A DNA stretch of 59,265 nucleotides from Parachlorella kessleri (Eukaryota; Chlorophyta; Trebouxiophyceae; Chlorellales; Chlorellaceae): contig BBXU01001444.1 of the NCBI GenBank assembly GCA_001598975.1, positions 1 through 59,265 of the forward strand. Direction: 5' to 3'. The notes beneath the pieces were generated by a model. The model saw only the letters and a program-made list of their open reading frames with translations, ran no database searches and was not told the DNA's origin. Shown here one piece after another: positions 11,504-23,949 of the stretch (positions are counted from its first letter, which is position 1; every line of letters starts with the position of its first letter). The position numbers and the translations under genes were made by a program.

Positions 11504-14500
11504 ATGACGGCCACCCCCTCGCGGGCTAGCCGCATCCCCAGCCCCTGGGACAGCTACCTCATTGGCAGAGTGCTAGAGCAGAAACTCGATGGCAAGGCCA
11601 GACGGGGTGTGGTGAAGTATCACACCGTCAAGATGGGTCATGATGACCCCGCCTCCAGACAGCGCCTGGGGGAGGCCATAGAGCTGAGGTTCCGGGTGGA
11701 CTGGGATGATGGCGCCACGGAGCACCTTCTGGAGCCGGCTGTCAAGCCGCTAGCCACCCAGCGCTTCGTGGAGGAGCCGTGGGTGTTGCCAGTGGTGCGG
11801 TATCTGCAGCGGGTGAGCGCCGTGCAGAGCCGCCTGCACAGGAGATGGTATACGCTGCTCTATGCCGCTGCCACACAAGAATATATCGGTACATACATTG
11901 CTCACTCCAGACTATGTGGCCCCGGGTGCAAGCAAAGCACAAGAGACAGCAAGTGCTTTGCCTGGGCTGCTCGGTTGGACTGTTTATAAGTTCATGGATC
12001 CCCCCCCCCCCGGATGCCATCCCAGCCAGGCAGCTCTTGGGGGCAGCAGACAGTCAGGCTTGGAATTGAATCTGTTGTAAATCCCAGCAGCAACCTTTCA
12101 GGACTATCCTCGTTGCCCCGCGTCTGGTTGCAGCACAACTGGCAGGGTGCCGACAAGGACCTGGCCCTCCTCAAGGCCGAAGCGGCCGCCGAGGAGAAGG
12201 CCAGGCTGGCCGCTGAGAAGGCTGCTGCCAGGAAGGCAGGCGCGGCTGGCAAGCGCAAGGGCGCTGACGAGGAGCAGGAGAACGAGGAGCCCAAGAGGAA
12301 GCGGGGCAAGGCAGCGGCGGCAGCAAAGGCCAAGACCCCGGCCAAGAAGGCGGAGAGCGGCAAGGGTGCCGCAGCGGGCGGCGGCCGCAAGGTGGTACCT
12401 GCCAAGGCTGTCAAAGCCCAGCGCACCCTCAAGGTATGCGAGGCTGGCTTGCTGGCTCCCAGGGTGGAGCATGTGCCTGGCCTGCCTGCATGCCAAGCCT
12501 TATATTGCCTTGCTGGTCCCACAATCAGTGCCCAAATCATGCAGTTGTAGGGGGGTCCTATAATGACAGGTTGACCTGTTTTCAAGCCGCCCGCGGCTTG
12601 CTTGTGTGCGGGAAGGCTCTCCCGTGGCATGAGCTGCAAACTGCCTGGCTTACCATGCCAGCTAACCCTGAGGCTTTCACTGGATTCTCTTTTCCAAGGG
12701 AAAACCTACCTACCCCGCTCCAGCCATAATCAGACGTCCTGTCTGTGCAGATCAGCAACCTGGAGGAGCGCATAGGGGCAGCACAGGGTGCCAAGACGTC
12801 GCCCGGAAAGAAGCCCATCATGAAGCCGGCAGCACAGGCATCTGGTGCCACCGCCAAGAGGCCCGCAACAGTACAGGCAGCACAGATTGCCCTGGACCAG
12901 GGCGCTAGCAACTCGATGAGGGTCGCCAGCGTAGGCGAGGAGCGTGCCGAGCTCAGCGGCAGCGAGCCGGCCGCCTCGCTGACCAGCCCCCGCAGCGCGG
13001 CGGCCACAGCGGGGCCTAGCACAGCAGCCGCGGCAGAGCGTAGCGGGAGCAAAGCGGTGGGGACCGCGGCAGCCCTTAAAGGCGCCATGCGCAAGACGCA
13101 GGCGTCAAAGCTGGGAGGAGCGGCGGTAGGCGCGGGGCAAGGGGCCGGAGCCAGCCGCGCGGCAGCTTCAGCCTCGGCATCAAAACAGGCAACGGAGGCA
13201 GAGGTAGGAGGCGCTCCCATGGCGGCCAGCAAAGCAGCAGCAACGGCTCCTCCAACGGCCGGCGCACCCATACCGCAACCTCATGGGAGCGGGGGTGCGG
13301 CGGCGGGGCCAGCCATTTCCCCTGACGTTGTGGATGTGGAGGACAAGGACCTGGCGGACGCGCAGTGGTACACATACACAGAAGTGGAGGACACCCGCAT
13401 GTATGAGGTGCGTTCATACAACGTCCGCATCGCCCTAGCGTTGACTTGGCCAGCTGTGGGTTTCAAATGGCTTATCAGTTGGGCCTGACATTTTGGGAGG
13501 TGTGACCAACAAAGAGTGTTGTGCTGGATAGCAACGGCACTCAAGCTGCGCGCTGACTCACAGTTGACAATGACCAGCATGTGCCTGCTGCAGTACAACT
13601 TGAGGAGGGGCCCCGACGGACAGCTGTACCGCGTGTATGCTAGGGACGTCATGTAAGTGGTGGTCAAACCAAAGCCCGACAAGTTTGATGATTATGCCTT
13701 GTTTACGTCATTTGTGCCCTTTCTGCTAATGTGCAACAAGTGTTCCTGTCGACTCTGGACTTGACTTCAGATGACTTGTTGTGATTCCTTCGGCCAGCTT
13801 TGCCTCCCCTTGGCACCGGCCCTCCTGCGCCTCCTGACATGCAAACCCCTACTATAGTGTTGGCTGCAGTGTGCCGGAGGCCAAGTGCTTTGGCCCGCGC
13901 GACAGGCGGTGCCGGGAATGGAAGCTGGATCCCCCGCTGGATCCAGATAACGAGGTGGACTACGACGTCGAGCACGTGGTGGCGGAGCGGATTGACCCCC
14001 ACACCAAGAAGACGTTGTGGCTTGTCAAGTGGGCGGTGAGTAAACACCCGGGGCATGTGGCCTTGTGGTGTGCCTGCGTAGATTACTTGCAAGCAATTAC
14101 AAGTTAGGGAACTGAAGGTCGCCGCTTCTATCCCTGCCGCCCCGGACCTAGAGTCGGGCACTTTAGTTTTACCCTGTACTTCGTACTTGGCTTCAAAGGG
14201 GGAGTTGTGACCCGTGTTGTTAACTAAGGGTGTTGTGCCTCTAGTTGGTTCTATTCCACCTATCTACAACGTTTTTTAGGAGGTCGGGACAGGTTTAAAA
14301 ATATAAGGAAAAAAAAGTGATTGGCCGCATGCACCTATACTGCGGCCCCGCATCTTGTACTAGGCAGGCGATGATGTTGGGGCTAACAGAACCGTGGTCA
14401 TCTAGGCCAGAGGAGCATTATGTTCTCAACGCCTACAGTCTCACACCGCCCATGTTTGGCGCAGGAGTTCGAGCTTGACCTCTCAGACGAGAACTGGTGC

Positions 14501-14761
14501 GGGAAAAAGCAGCTGAAGGAGGTGGGTGCTACTAGTGCATGCTTCCACCGCCATATCTTGCATGTGGTGGTGGTGGATGGGTGTTGGTGGTGGGTGGGTG
14601 TTGCCCGGGGGGGGGGGGGGCATGGCACACAGGATGCAAAGATTTCTCGATTGCTGATGTCCATGCAGGCCCGGAAGGCAATGCGAGAGTGGCGTGAGCA
14701 GGGCAAGAAGGCTTCTGAGCAGGCAGCCGCACATTTCCGGGCAGGTGACTGCGATGCTTGA
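11504..14761 (+). CDS. Chromodomain protein, 546 residues
   Basis: Likely a nuclear reader of methylated histone tails. Seven exons join in phase: 11504-11812, 12134-12433, 12751-13407, 13594-13652, 13870-14035, 14465-14521 and 14669-14761. The N-terminal ~100 residues (WDSYLIGRVLEQ, RRGVVKYH, FRVDWDDG) have a Tudor-like flavour, but I do not recognise the family. Next come a Lys/Ala-rich helical stretch with nuclear-localisation-like basic clusters (EPKRKRGK) and a low-complexity Ala/Ser region. At the C-terminus is a chromodomain (VDYDVEHVVAERID, LWLVKWA, DENWC) with three aromatic residues placed as in a methyl-lysine cage, interrupted by an intron after VKWA. It is divergent from a chromodomain-containing DNA methyltransferase, which suggests a shared silencing role. 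A TGTAA lies 260 bases after the stop. Confidence 0.85.
14611..14622. repeat. Short poly-G run in chromodomain-gene intron
   Basis: An uninterrupted run of about twelve G lies in the last intron, preceded by GGTGGTGGTGGATGGGTG-type sequence. It may form a G-rich RNA structure between the last two exons. Confidence 0.7.
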
Positions 14762-15874
14762 GAGTGGTTAACCTAACCCACCCTTTTTGTGACGCGGGCT
14801 GGCACATATAGAGACTTTGACCGCGCCCGCTTCTTAACTTGGGACGTCACAGGCCGTCACTATTTAGCTCGGGTGGTGGAGACACGTTTATTGAGCCATC
14901 CCTTGCCTCACTACCTGTACTCGTTGCCCAACTCCTGATAGCTCTATCACTTGTACGACATTACGCTTCTTTGTACGTGGAGTCCATGAGAAAACCTGGG
15001 TAATTCTGGACTACCCGTCTCTGTAACTGGCGTCTGTGGCTACCAAGGCACTAGGTTCATGGCTCATGCACTTGGAGGCGGCGGTGGTTCAACAACACAT
15101 TTTTAGCCAACAGATGGCCCTACTCCTGGGCAAGATCAGTTGAACCTTGCTAGAGGGCCCCTTGTCTGTGACAACGGTGACAGGCTGATTGCAAGGGTTG
15201 TGCCTGACTTGATAGCACCACATCGATGAAAATAGGAGAACCAGAATTTCCTGTTAGACGCAGGTCGAAACTTATGCAGTCACGTGTCACTGTAGTTCTT
15301 CCACACTCGAGGTGTTTACAAAAACCTGTGTCACTTTTGCAAAAGTATTGGGTGCTAGCAAAAGAGAAAAACATCGGACTTGGTCTGCAAACCGGAACCC
15401 AGACCAGGCCACTCAGGCATGTTGCTAGACCAAAACAATACGGCAAAAGGATTCTGCAAATAGATGGTGTCTCGCTTGAATTAGAGGATGTGCAAGACAT
15501 CAATACTTCCCCGCAATTATAAAAACCAAGTAAGCCAAGTCCAAAAGGTCCCAAACGACGATTTCACTTGATTAAGGATTGCAAGGTATTCGAGAAAACA
15601 GGGCGAGGTTGGGACGGCCATCTGAACGCAATAGGCCAACGACTTAGCAAGCAACAAGGTCATACATCCTGCGCTGCAGTGAGTACACAGGAACCCCTAT
15701 CTGAATTTACACAACAAGCAAAATGCAAGGCGTGGCTAGCCGCTAAAGCAGCTGCAGAGCCGGAACAGGCCTGAAACAATCAACACTCCGAAGAGGGCGA
15801 CCTGCACCATTCGCCAGAGTTAGGGATGCTTAGCAAATGCAGAAGGCACGGGGGAAATGAACAGATTAATACGC
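14762..15874. other. Convergent intergenic region with a lower-GC island and two small ORFs
   Basis: This is 1.1 kb between the chromodomain gene and the membrane-protein gene, which point at each other. From about 15200 to 15780 the sequence is visibly richer in A and T than its neighbours. It holds two short plus-strand ORFs, 15226-15522 (98 residues, basic) and 15568-15774 (68 residues). I recognise neither. They have no introns or obvious partners and could be a decayed insertion, an unannotated small gene or chance ORFs. Confidence 0.35.
15022..15026 (+). terminator. TGTAA polyadenylation motif
   Basis: TGTAA, the usual chlorophyte poly(A) signal, lies about 260 bases after the chromodomain-gene stop codon. 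Confidence 0.45.
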
Positions 15875-17260
15875 CTAGGCCTCAACTTGAGGGGCACTGC
15901 CACCGCCATGTATTGACTGGTGCCCTGGGGAAACGAGGCACAGGAGATGATACACTAGACAGTTAATGGCATGGATCCAGTTGCTCCCTTGCCCCTTCTT
16001 ACTGACTGGCAACCCCATGCAGGCAGGCATACTGAGTGCCATGCTGACGGCAAGCAGTGCAGGCGGCATTCCGACCCACGGGATATGCCACCACAAGGTC
16101 TCCTGGCCCGGGCTTACCTCCGCCCACATCATACCCACGGTCGCGTTCCGGTAGTCTTGCATGGAGCCGTCCAGACCAGGGGCATCGTTGACGTTGTGCT
16201 GGACGACCCCAGCAGCAATCAGCCACCACACAAAGCCCACGCCGGCAAAAATCATGTCCAGGAACTTGCCAAGCCCACACAGGTTGCAGGTGAGACACTG
16301 GACCAAGGAGATGGCGAAGCTGACCACCAGCGACACACCAATAACAACATACCTGCACATCACAGGAATTCTCAGTCAGTTTGCCTCTTCCAAGGGCCTG
16401 TGTCGCACGACGACTCCAGACCATCGTGGCTTGCTTGCTACACCCTCACAAGTTTAACAAGCAAGCCGGAAACAGGAGAGTCAAGCAAAGGTGACAGCAG
16501 TGCACGATTAGCCCACCGAGGCCGACCAGCAAGGTCTGGCCAGGTGCATGATGAATAAACAACTATCAAGTCACTTACGTATAGGTGCAAAGGGACTGAG
16601 AGGCATTGATGGGGTTGCCAAGACTGCACGGCATTCATTAGGAGGCAGGTTCAGCACAGGACCGCCCATTTGGATCTTTGTATAGCGACAACAGGGAGGA
16701 AGTTATTTGCCAGCACAGAACATCCTGGGAGGCCAATACAAACGTGCTGCACTACTTTCCCAACTCTCCAGGACTGCAAGCAACCCATGACAACAAACAA
16801 ATAGAGAAGCACACCGGAGGCGCGGGGCTCAGCAAGGCAGAGCAAGCTGGCAGACCTGCAGCTTGAGTGAAACTCAACATCCGTGCCGTCAAGCTTCACG
16901 GTGACATTGTCTAGCTTGCTGGCCACCTGCACTACACACTTACAAAGTTTGGCAACACGTGTTGCTTGAAGGTGTGCTCACTCCGACACGCCACTTCAGG
17001 CGTTGGAGTGGCACGTGGGCTCCACGTAGCTAGGAGTGGCAGTCTGCAACCGGTACTTACTATGGCGACGATGACAATAGCCAGAATGACCTGCAGAGCA
17101 GCAAGGCTATTGGGTAGGAAGTGCTCCTTGCTGGCGCATGCCACTCGTTGCTTGCTGACAATCGCAGTACTTTGGGCATCCTCGCTAAAAGAACAAAGAC
17201 ACTGCAAAAGCTGACCTGGATCGCAGCTGCAATATGGAACAAACAGCTGCAGAACTTCAT
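15875..17260 (-). CDS. Small multi-pass membrane protein, MARVEL/CASP-like topology
   Basis: Exons 17260-17216, 17091-17062, 16926-16856, 16623-16579 and 16352-16118 join in phase. Helix 1 (AAAIQVILAIVIVAI) is followed by a loop of about 45 residues with two Cys (SSCSLGNPINA, SLCTYT), helix 2 (YVVIGVSLVVSFAISLVQ), a short Cys-rich turn, helix 3 (FLDMIFAGVGFVWWLIAAGV) and NATVGMMWAE. A four-helix protein with a short N-terminus and a Cys-paired first loop fits the MARVEL/CASP class that organises membrane domains; this is inferred from topology. The C-terminus is uncertain. Reading through the donor-like GTAAGC at 16117 gives a weak fourth helix and a stop at 15875, whereas splicing to the AG before 15909 gives a different tail. 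Exon 2 is only 30 bases. Confidence 0.65.
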
Positions 17261-18568
17261 GGTGAGAGCCGGAAATGCGAGGCTGCAGCAAGGGCAGTGG
17301 TGCAATCCAGTGCAGTTGCATAGGGCAGAGCAGTCCAGGCAACACGTCTTTTGTGCTTCATGGAACGCGCTTCAAGGCGCGGTCATTCAAATCGGTGACT
17401 CAGCTATTCGTCACAGGATCGCATGGCCTTACTCTGGTTCAGCTGGAATCCACCTTCACCTATTTGCTTATTGTTGAGGGCAATGCGAACAGAGGAGGTA
17501 GGGGTGAACTGTACTGACAGGGCCCTGCAGGGCTGGGTGCAGTCAAGGGGCTCTGGGCTTGCCTGAGTTGTGCCACCGTTGTGCTCCTTGCAGGAGGCCC
17601 CCTCCCCACACATCAAGATAAGGATCACCTTGATATGTATATACACCAACTGACGGTGGCGGTATCTACTGCTAACAAAAGATATGTAGCTCTACATCCA
17701 AAAGGCGGCCCTGGATGCAAAGCCCGACCAGCTATGCTCAAAGCTTACGGTCTTCCTTATGCTGGCACATGGCGTGAAAGGCTTGGGCAAGTGAACGATG
17801 GCTATGGTATTTGCCATTGCCGCCGAAGCTGCCCCCTTGCAGCAAAACCAGCCGCAGACATTTGCTGCATAGCTTTGGTGCAGAGCGCATCAGCGTGCAG
17901 CTGGGGCCCTCAAGCTAGGCGGTGTCAATCGTCACTATCAGGCAAGCCCTCATTGATTACAATGTCCTCCAGGAGAGCTGCTAGTGCGACACCACACTGC
18001 CATGCGATCTGGCACTGATATTGAAAAGGCCCAACACAGGCTGCTGGGTATGGGTGGGCATATACGCCAACACACCCTAATGAGGAACACACTGCCATGG
18101 GTTGGGAACGCAGCGCAGAAGAAGCAAGCTAGTAATACAATCACAGGGGCTTTGCTTGACCCCCGGCCACACTTGGTGCCACATATCCCCAAGGGCAACC
18201 AAACAAATGCATCGACGCTTACATGCAAGTGCAGGCAGCAAGCACACAGCAGTGCAGCAGCAGAAGCTAGGAAACTGACCCAAATGGTGGTGCTGCTAAC
18301 TCCACAAGTTCATAGCAAGTCCTCCATAACCTACCCCCACCTGCCGACACAGCCCGATACATCCCATTTTGCTGTCATCCCTAGGCCCCCTTTTGCCCAT
18401 GCCCCTGACACCCTCCGTCTGCAATCTCCAAGCCCCTGCTGTTCCTTCTCAAGCCAGTTCTGCTGGACAGATGTCCCATGCAGCTCCCATGCCGCCTGGT
18501 TGCATTCCCTGCTGCTGCTTCCCCGAATCATGGCAGCACATAGTGCAGCGCGCCCCCAAAAGGGGCCA
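17261..18568. other. Intergenic, no gene seen
   Basis: This 1.3 kb lies between the 5' end of the membrane-protein gene and the 3' end of the zinc-finger gene, both on the minus strand. It should hold the former's promoter and the latter's 3' untranslated region. Open frames here show no domain, signal peptide or phase-compatible splice chain. Confidence 0.5.
18219..18223 (-). terminator. TGTAA polyadenylation motif (minus strand)
   Basis: TTACA on the plus strand reads TGTAA on the minus strand, about 350 bases after the zinc-finger gene stop codon. Confidence 0.4.
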
Positions 18569-20603
18569 TCACTCGTCCACCACCCCAGCCACCGTGGCGG
18601 CCGCTGCTGCTGCAGCATAGCTGCGCTGAACCGCTGCTGTCTGCCGCAAGATGGCTTGGTGCAGCGCTGCGCCGGTCAGGCCATGGACGTTGTAGATCTG
18701 CAGTGTCAGGGAGAACGTGCTAATCTAAGCGGGAATTTGACACAACATGGCAGAGCGATGCCACAGCATGCATATCATCAACTCGAAGTGCTTGTACCAG
18801 CTGTCACTACGTGCTTGAGGACTGCCACTTCGGTCAACTATTTTTCAATGATCCTTTATTGCAACTTATAGGCTGCCATACTCAGAAACATGGGCATGAA
18901 CCTACATCAACCTCCGCCACCTTTTTGCCAACAATTCCAATGGCAAGCAGCATCTTTCTGTCCCACAACAGAGCACGGAAGCATTAGACAACCGCGTGGG
19001 TGGAGTTCCACATATAGCACCCAAACAACATGTACTCGCACAATTCCTCACTTGAGGTGCTCACATAAGCTGCTCATTAATGTGCACATCTTAGCACACG
19101 CTCACCTCCACGGCGATGCGCAGCGCGATCTGTGAGGGCAGCAGCGGCTTGGTGAGCATGCTGTTGCACACGCCGCGGTGCTGCTGGAACAGCCGGTGGT
19201 GGCACTCGGGGCTGCAGAAGGGAGTGACCTGCGGGAGAGAGGAGTAATGCGAGGCAGTGAGATCACTTCTGCCATGCCGCCGCCCACTGCACAAACCGCC
19301 AAAGTCCCTGCTCAGCCTGCCCTATTCCTGACGCTTGGCTGCAGCAGCTTGCCCTGGCAAGGTCGTCGAACAACACATGATCTGAACCGCTCCGCGCCAT
19401 GCACATCCCACCAAGCACTTCAGCCTCTCGCTGCGCTTTGATGCTCATCACCGCACCTTGCAAACGGGGCACCAGCGCTGCCGCATCTCTGTAGGGATCG
19501 GCTGCCCGCAGGTAGCGCACCTGCAGCCATGGCACGAGCTTCCCTTCACGTCAATAACTCTACGCTACGACTCTCACAGTTCTGTGGGCATGCACAGCAG
19601 GGGATTGAAGCGACCCACGCCCTCCAATACAGCCGCCACCAAGCCAGGCTCATACATCAAAGTGCAGCTTCACCCCCTTTGCCGCGCTCATGGAGATCTA
19701 AGCTCACACGCTGGGTAACATGATATGTGGCATATCTCAGCAATACACTGCTCACCTGTAGTACAGCGGCCCGCCGGTCAACCCTATCTTGGCCTGGCAG
19801 GAGATCTCCAGCATGCTGCGGCTGTCCACGCCGGCTGCAGTTAACATCATTCTCCCCATCTAAAGTGTGCTCTTAAGTAAGAGGTGATATTGCAAGCTGG
19901 CCGCAACGTGTACAGAGGCTTTCTATGCTAAATGACATAGTAGTGGATGTAGCGCGGCCTGGCTCACATGGGTTGCCATAACAACAACCTCAAGCTGGAG
20001 AACCGCAGACACAAATGGCGACCTGTACTGCTGCCCGGCTGCCCTGCCCACCTGCAATGTACGAGTCGACCGCAGCATTGAAGAGCTCCATGCGGCGCTG
20101 CTGGTCCTCCAGCGTCAGCGTGTCCTGCTGGTAGTACCCGTCCGGCAGGAAGTCGACCTATAGGGTGAGAAGTACAGAGAACAGACCATGACAAGCCCAC
20201 AAAAGAAATCGCGTGTCCAATGTCGCATCACAACAACCAAAAAGAAGAATCACCCAGAATGATATAGCTGTCCTCCATGATGGGTCCATACACGCCCGGA
20301 GTTACGGCCCACGTAGCAGGCTATCACAAGGTCAGCCCAAACAAGACGCACCAGCCCATCCATAATAACCTTCAGCTTGCACGGTGATTGCCCGTGATCC
20401 CAACGAGGTCATCTGCCAAAAGCACTGCCAGCGCCTGGCCTTACCTGCCGCAATGCATGGTAGAATGCCGGGTCCATGAGGCCGTACTCCAGGAGAGTCT
20501 TGGCCACCACATGCACCGGCTTCTGCTGCTGCTGTTGCTGCTGTGCCGCCGCAGCCTGCTGCTGCTGCAGCGCCATCTGCTGCAGCGCAGCCTGCAAGGT
20601 GTA

Positions 20604-20636
<33 letters not shown>

Positions 20637-23600
20637 GGGGAGCCCGCTGCCAAGCTGTCCAGCCATGCCATTGGCATACGGTCCACCCCCAAGATGACCT
20701 GGCTTGAGACCAGCAGCACCGCCGGCCATGCTTAGTGATGGCCGACCAGCCGCTGCCGACGACATATACCGCGGCGACATCGCGCCCGGTGCTGCTGCGC
20801 TTCCGACCATGCCACCCGCTCCCGGCTGCTGCTGCTGCTGCTGCTGCATGTATCCGCGGGGGGACATGGCGGCGGCGACGGAGGTAGGTAGGATCCCCAT
20901 GCCGCCCTGTGCTTGCTGCTGCTGCTGCAGGGCTGACATGCGGGGTGACATGACGGGCTGCGGCAGGTGTGCGGAGCCGGGCTGCTGTGAGCCAACAGGC
21001 ATCATGTGAGGTACCCGAGGGGAGGGCCCGGACAGGCCCTGCGACTGCTGCCCTGCTGCTGTGCCCGCAGCTGCCAAACTGGAGGTCGGTGGGTGTGTAG
21101 CCACCGGCGCTGGCGGCGGCGGCAGCTGCAGCGATGCCGCGGAGGAACCCTGGCGTGAAGCGCTCTGCTGCAATGCCTGCTGCTGCTGCTGCGGCTGCGC
21201 CGCAGCCGTTGCACTGTCCAGCTGAAGCGACCCCATGTGCGATGCCAGGCCACCAGCAGGAGCGTTTGCCTGCCCTTCCAGGCCGTCGCCAGTCCCTGCT
21301 GAGCCTGCTGGGCCAGACGGCCCCAGCGGCGAGAACACCCCCTTAGCCATGGGGTTCCACCCCAAAGCGCCTGCTGTGGCCGCTGCTGCGGCCTGATTGC
21401 TGCGAGCAGATGCGGGCGCCGCCACCACCGGGTCCAGCGTGCCGTTCTGCAACCCATCCTGCTGCTGCTGGGCCTGCTGCGCCTGCTCTGCCTCAGCCGC
21501 TGCCAGGAACTGCTGCTGCTGCAGCTCCAGGTGCTGCTGCTCCTGCTCCAGCGCTTCGCTGGGTGCCTCCGGCTGCTCCTGGACCTCCAGGTCTGCCTGC
21601 AACGTCCAAGCAACAGCATGAAATAGATGTCAGGCACAAGTCAAGGTTACGGACGCTACACCTCTGCGCCGATGTTACCTGCAGTTCACAGGACACTGAC
21701 CAGGCTTACGATCCACAATGGATACCAAGAGCAGAACAATTGTGATCCTCAGCTGCAAGAAAGGGAGCGCACACACCTGCACTCCCCCACCGCTAACATC
21801 CCCACTGACATCACGGCTAGCGCGCTCTCGATGCAATGGTTACCAGCGAAATCCATTCAAAAACCAGACCGCCCACAGGGCCCCCCGCCCCTTTGCGCAC
21901 CCCTGGGCAAATTAGACAGCAATGTGGACAAGTGCCAAGATAAATTTTGCCTTGCTTAAGAGAGTAGCGAAATGAATGTGGCAGTGAGTGTCAACACATC
22001 ACAGGCACTTGGACAGCATCAGCCTGGTACGTGCAAAGTAATATATTGGACTGCTTGATGACCGCTGTCGCTCTCGGCTGGGCAACCTTGCTTGCGAGCT
22101 TAGTAATCGATTTTGCGTGCATGTGCCACAAATAATCCCATGCACAATGATTACTGGCGCAGCCCTGCGTATAAGAGTGAGCGTGCACATCCTGCATGGC
22201 AAGCCCTTGCTGCCAAAAAGGGCCCAATTCCCACAAACGCACCTGCTGCTCCCTCTCTCCATGCTCGTCGTCGTGGATCCCAGGCTGCCCTTCCCCTTCG
22301 CCAGCCTCTCCGCCCTCTGCCAACCCCTGCTGCCCGCCTGCCGCTGCCGCCGCGCTCTTGGCCAGCAGCGCTGCCCGGAAGGAGATGCCCGGCTTGGTAG
22401 TGCTGGGCGGCGGTGGTGGCGGTATTGCCGCCTCCTGCTTTGCATGGCCGTTGGCAGGCACCGGCTGGCCAACTGCCCCGTAGACACCGGGGTTGGGCAG
22501 CTGACCGGCTGCCTCGCTGCTAACGCTGCTGCTGTGCGCGACAGGCGTGCTGCCGCCGCTGCCTGGCTGCCCGGCTGAGCTGTCCGCTTTGCCATTGGCA
22601 GTCACCGCTTGCGCAAGGTGCTTGGTACTGACGCCTGCCGCTTTGCTGCCGCCGCCGCCGCTGCTGCTGCTGTTGCTGATCGTTGGCTCTGCTGTTTGCA
22701 GTGGAATCGCCAACTGCTCTGGCGTGGGGTTGGCTATCGGGTCATCAGGCTTTGGCAGGCTGCTGGGGATGGCAAACGGAGGGTGGGGGAAGCGGCACTT
22801 GGGCAGGTCGCACTGCCCACGCACCCACTCCCTGCAACACAGCGTACAACGGGGCTAAAGCATAACCATGCAAACTGGCTGCAGAAGGCAGCAAGCCGTG
22901 CACACTGCATGCTTCTCGCCACTGTGCCAAACAACCGCTGTGCTCAGCTTTCCCCCTGTCAGGCAGCGCAGCACCTTATATTGCCTTGCCATGCCTAGGG
23001 ACGAACGAGGAGGCCTTGACACACACCCTGGTGGAGGGCACCCCCTCACCTGCAGGGAGGCTGCTGCCCGCACTTGCACGCGTCCCACAGCTTGTGCACC
23101 TTGCCGCAGTTGCACTGCCAGTGGCCCAGCCACGTCACGATGGCCATCTCCTTGCACAGCGGGTTCCGCTCCGCTGCCAGGGCTGCTGCGTGGGCCTGCG
23201 CCACGGCCTTCTGCTTGGCTGCTGCTGCTGGCGGGTTGGCTATTGGGTCTGCCGGCTTCGGCAGGTGTTCTGGGATCTTGAAGGGCGGGTGCGGGAAGCG
23301 GCACTTGGGCATCGTGCAGTTGCCGCGAACCCACTCCCTGCAAGCCAGCCACGCCAGCGCTGACAAAGGCTGCCGTACCAAAAGTATCAACATAGTGCGT
23401 GGATGCAGGGCCACCCCAATATCCCTGCCCACCACCGCCGCCAGAGACACACACATGATAGGATAGGGCAGAAAATCTTAAGCATGCGCTCGCCTCGTGC
23501 GATAGGCACCACTGCCAGCAGCAACGAATGCTGCCCAGCAAGCCGCTCGGCGTCGAAGCCATCCCACCCTGCCCGTCAGGTACACTCCCTGCGCACCAAG

Positions 23601-23949
23601 ACCGTCCATTACCTGCAGGGTGACGGCTGCCCGCATACACACTGGTCCCACAGCTTGAGCGGGCTGCGGCCGCAAGTTCCGCACCGCCAGTCGCCCTGCA
23701 GGCCAACATTGGAATAACTATGCTGGGGACTTTGCCGACACACAGGAACACAGAACCCCAGCGAGAGCCCTGCATACAACCGTCCTTGGGTTCATGGAAG
23801 CCAGCCAGCAACTGCGACAAGTGCGACTTGTTGTGCATATGCAGCCCACACGCCAACAGCACAGCCGAGGTGTAGGCCACGTGCCACAGCAGCGACAAGG
23901 CGCTCACATTCCAGCCTATAATAGCTGAGGTTCCCTTGCTTCGACTCAT
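18569..23949 (-). CDS. Multi-zinc-finger protein: C4/RanBP2-like + CCCH modules and C-terminal MYND finger, 884 residues
   Basis: Ten exons join in phase: 23949-23908, 23695-23613, 23337-23050, 22831-22243, 21596-20445, 20157-20052, 19834-19756, 19520-19457, 19228-19106 and 18697-18569. The start is MSRSKGTSAIIGWN. Two tandem modules follow, each a C4 ribbon (GDWRCGTCG...LWDQCVCGQ; GHWQCNCG...LWDACKCGQ) fused to a CCCH finger (CREWVRGNCTMPKCRFPHPP; C-x7-C-x4-C-x3-H). Both CCCH fingers are split by an intron at the same codon (CR/EW, phase 2), a mark of module duplication. A Ser/Gly/Pro linker and a 384-residue Gln/Ala-rich exon lead to a helical segment and a MYND-type finger, C-x2-C-x12-C-x2-C-x5-C-x3-C-x7-H-x3-C (CATCG, CPVCK, FCSPEC, HRGVC). 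CCCH fingers usually bind RNA and MYND fingers bind proline-rich partners, so an adaptor in RNA or chromatin regulation is plausible. I know no named family with this order. Confidence 0.85.

Noticed and set aside
20409..21637. Cys-rich or Arg/Ser-rich proteins in other frames of the Gln-rich exon
   Set aside because: CAG/CTG repeats give Cys, Ser, Ala or Leu runs in other frames. Only the Gln frame splices in phase to flanking zinc-finger exons.
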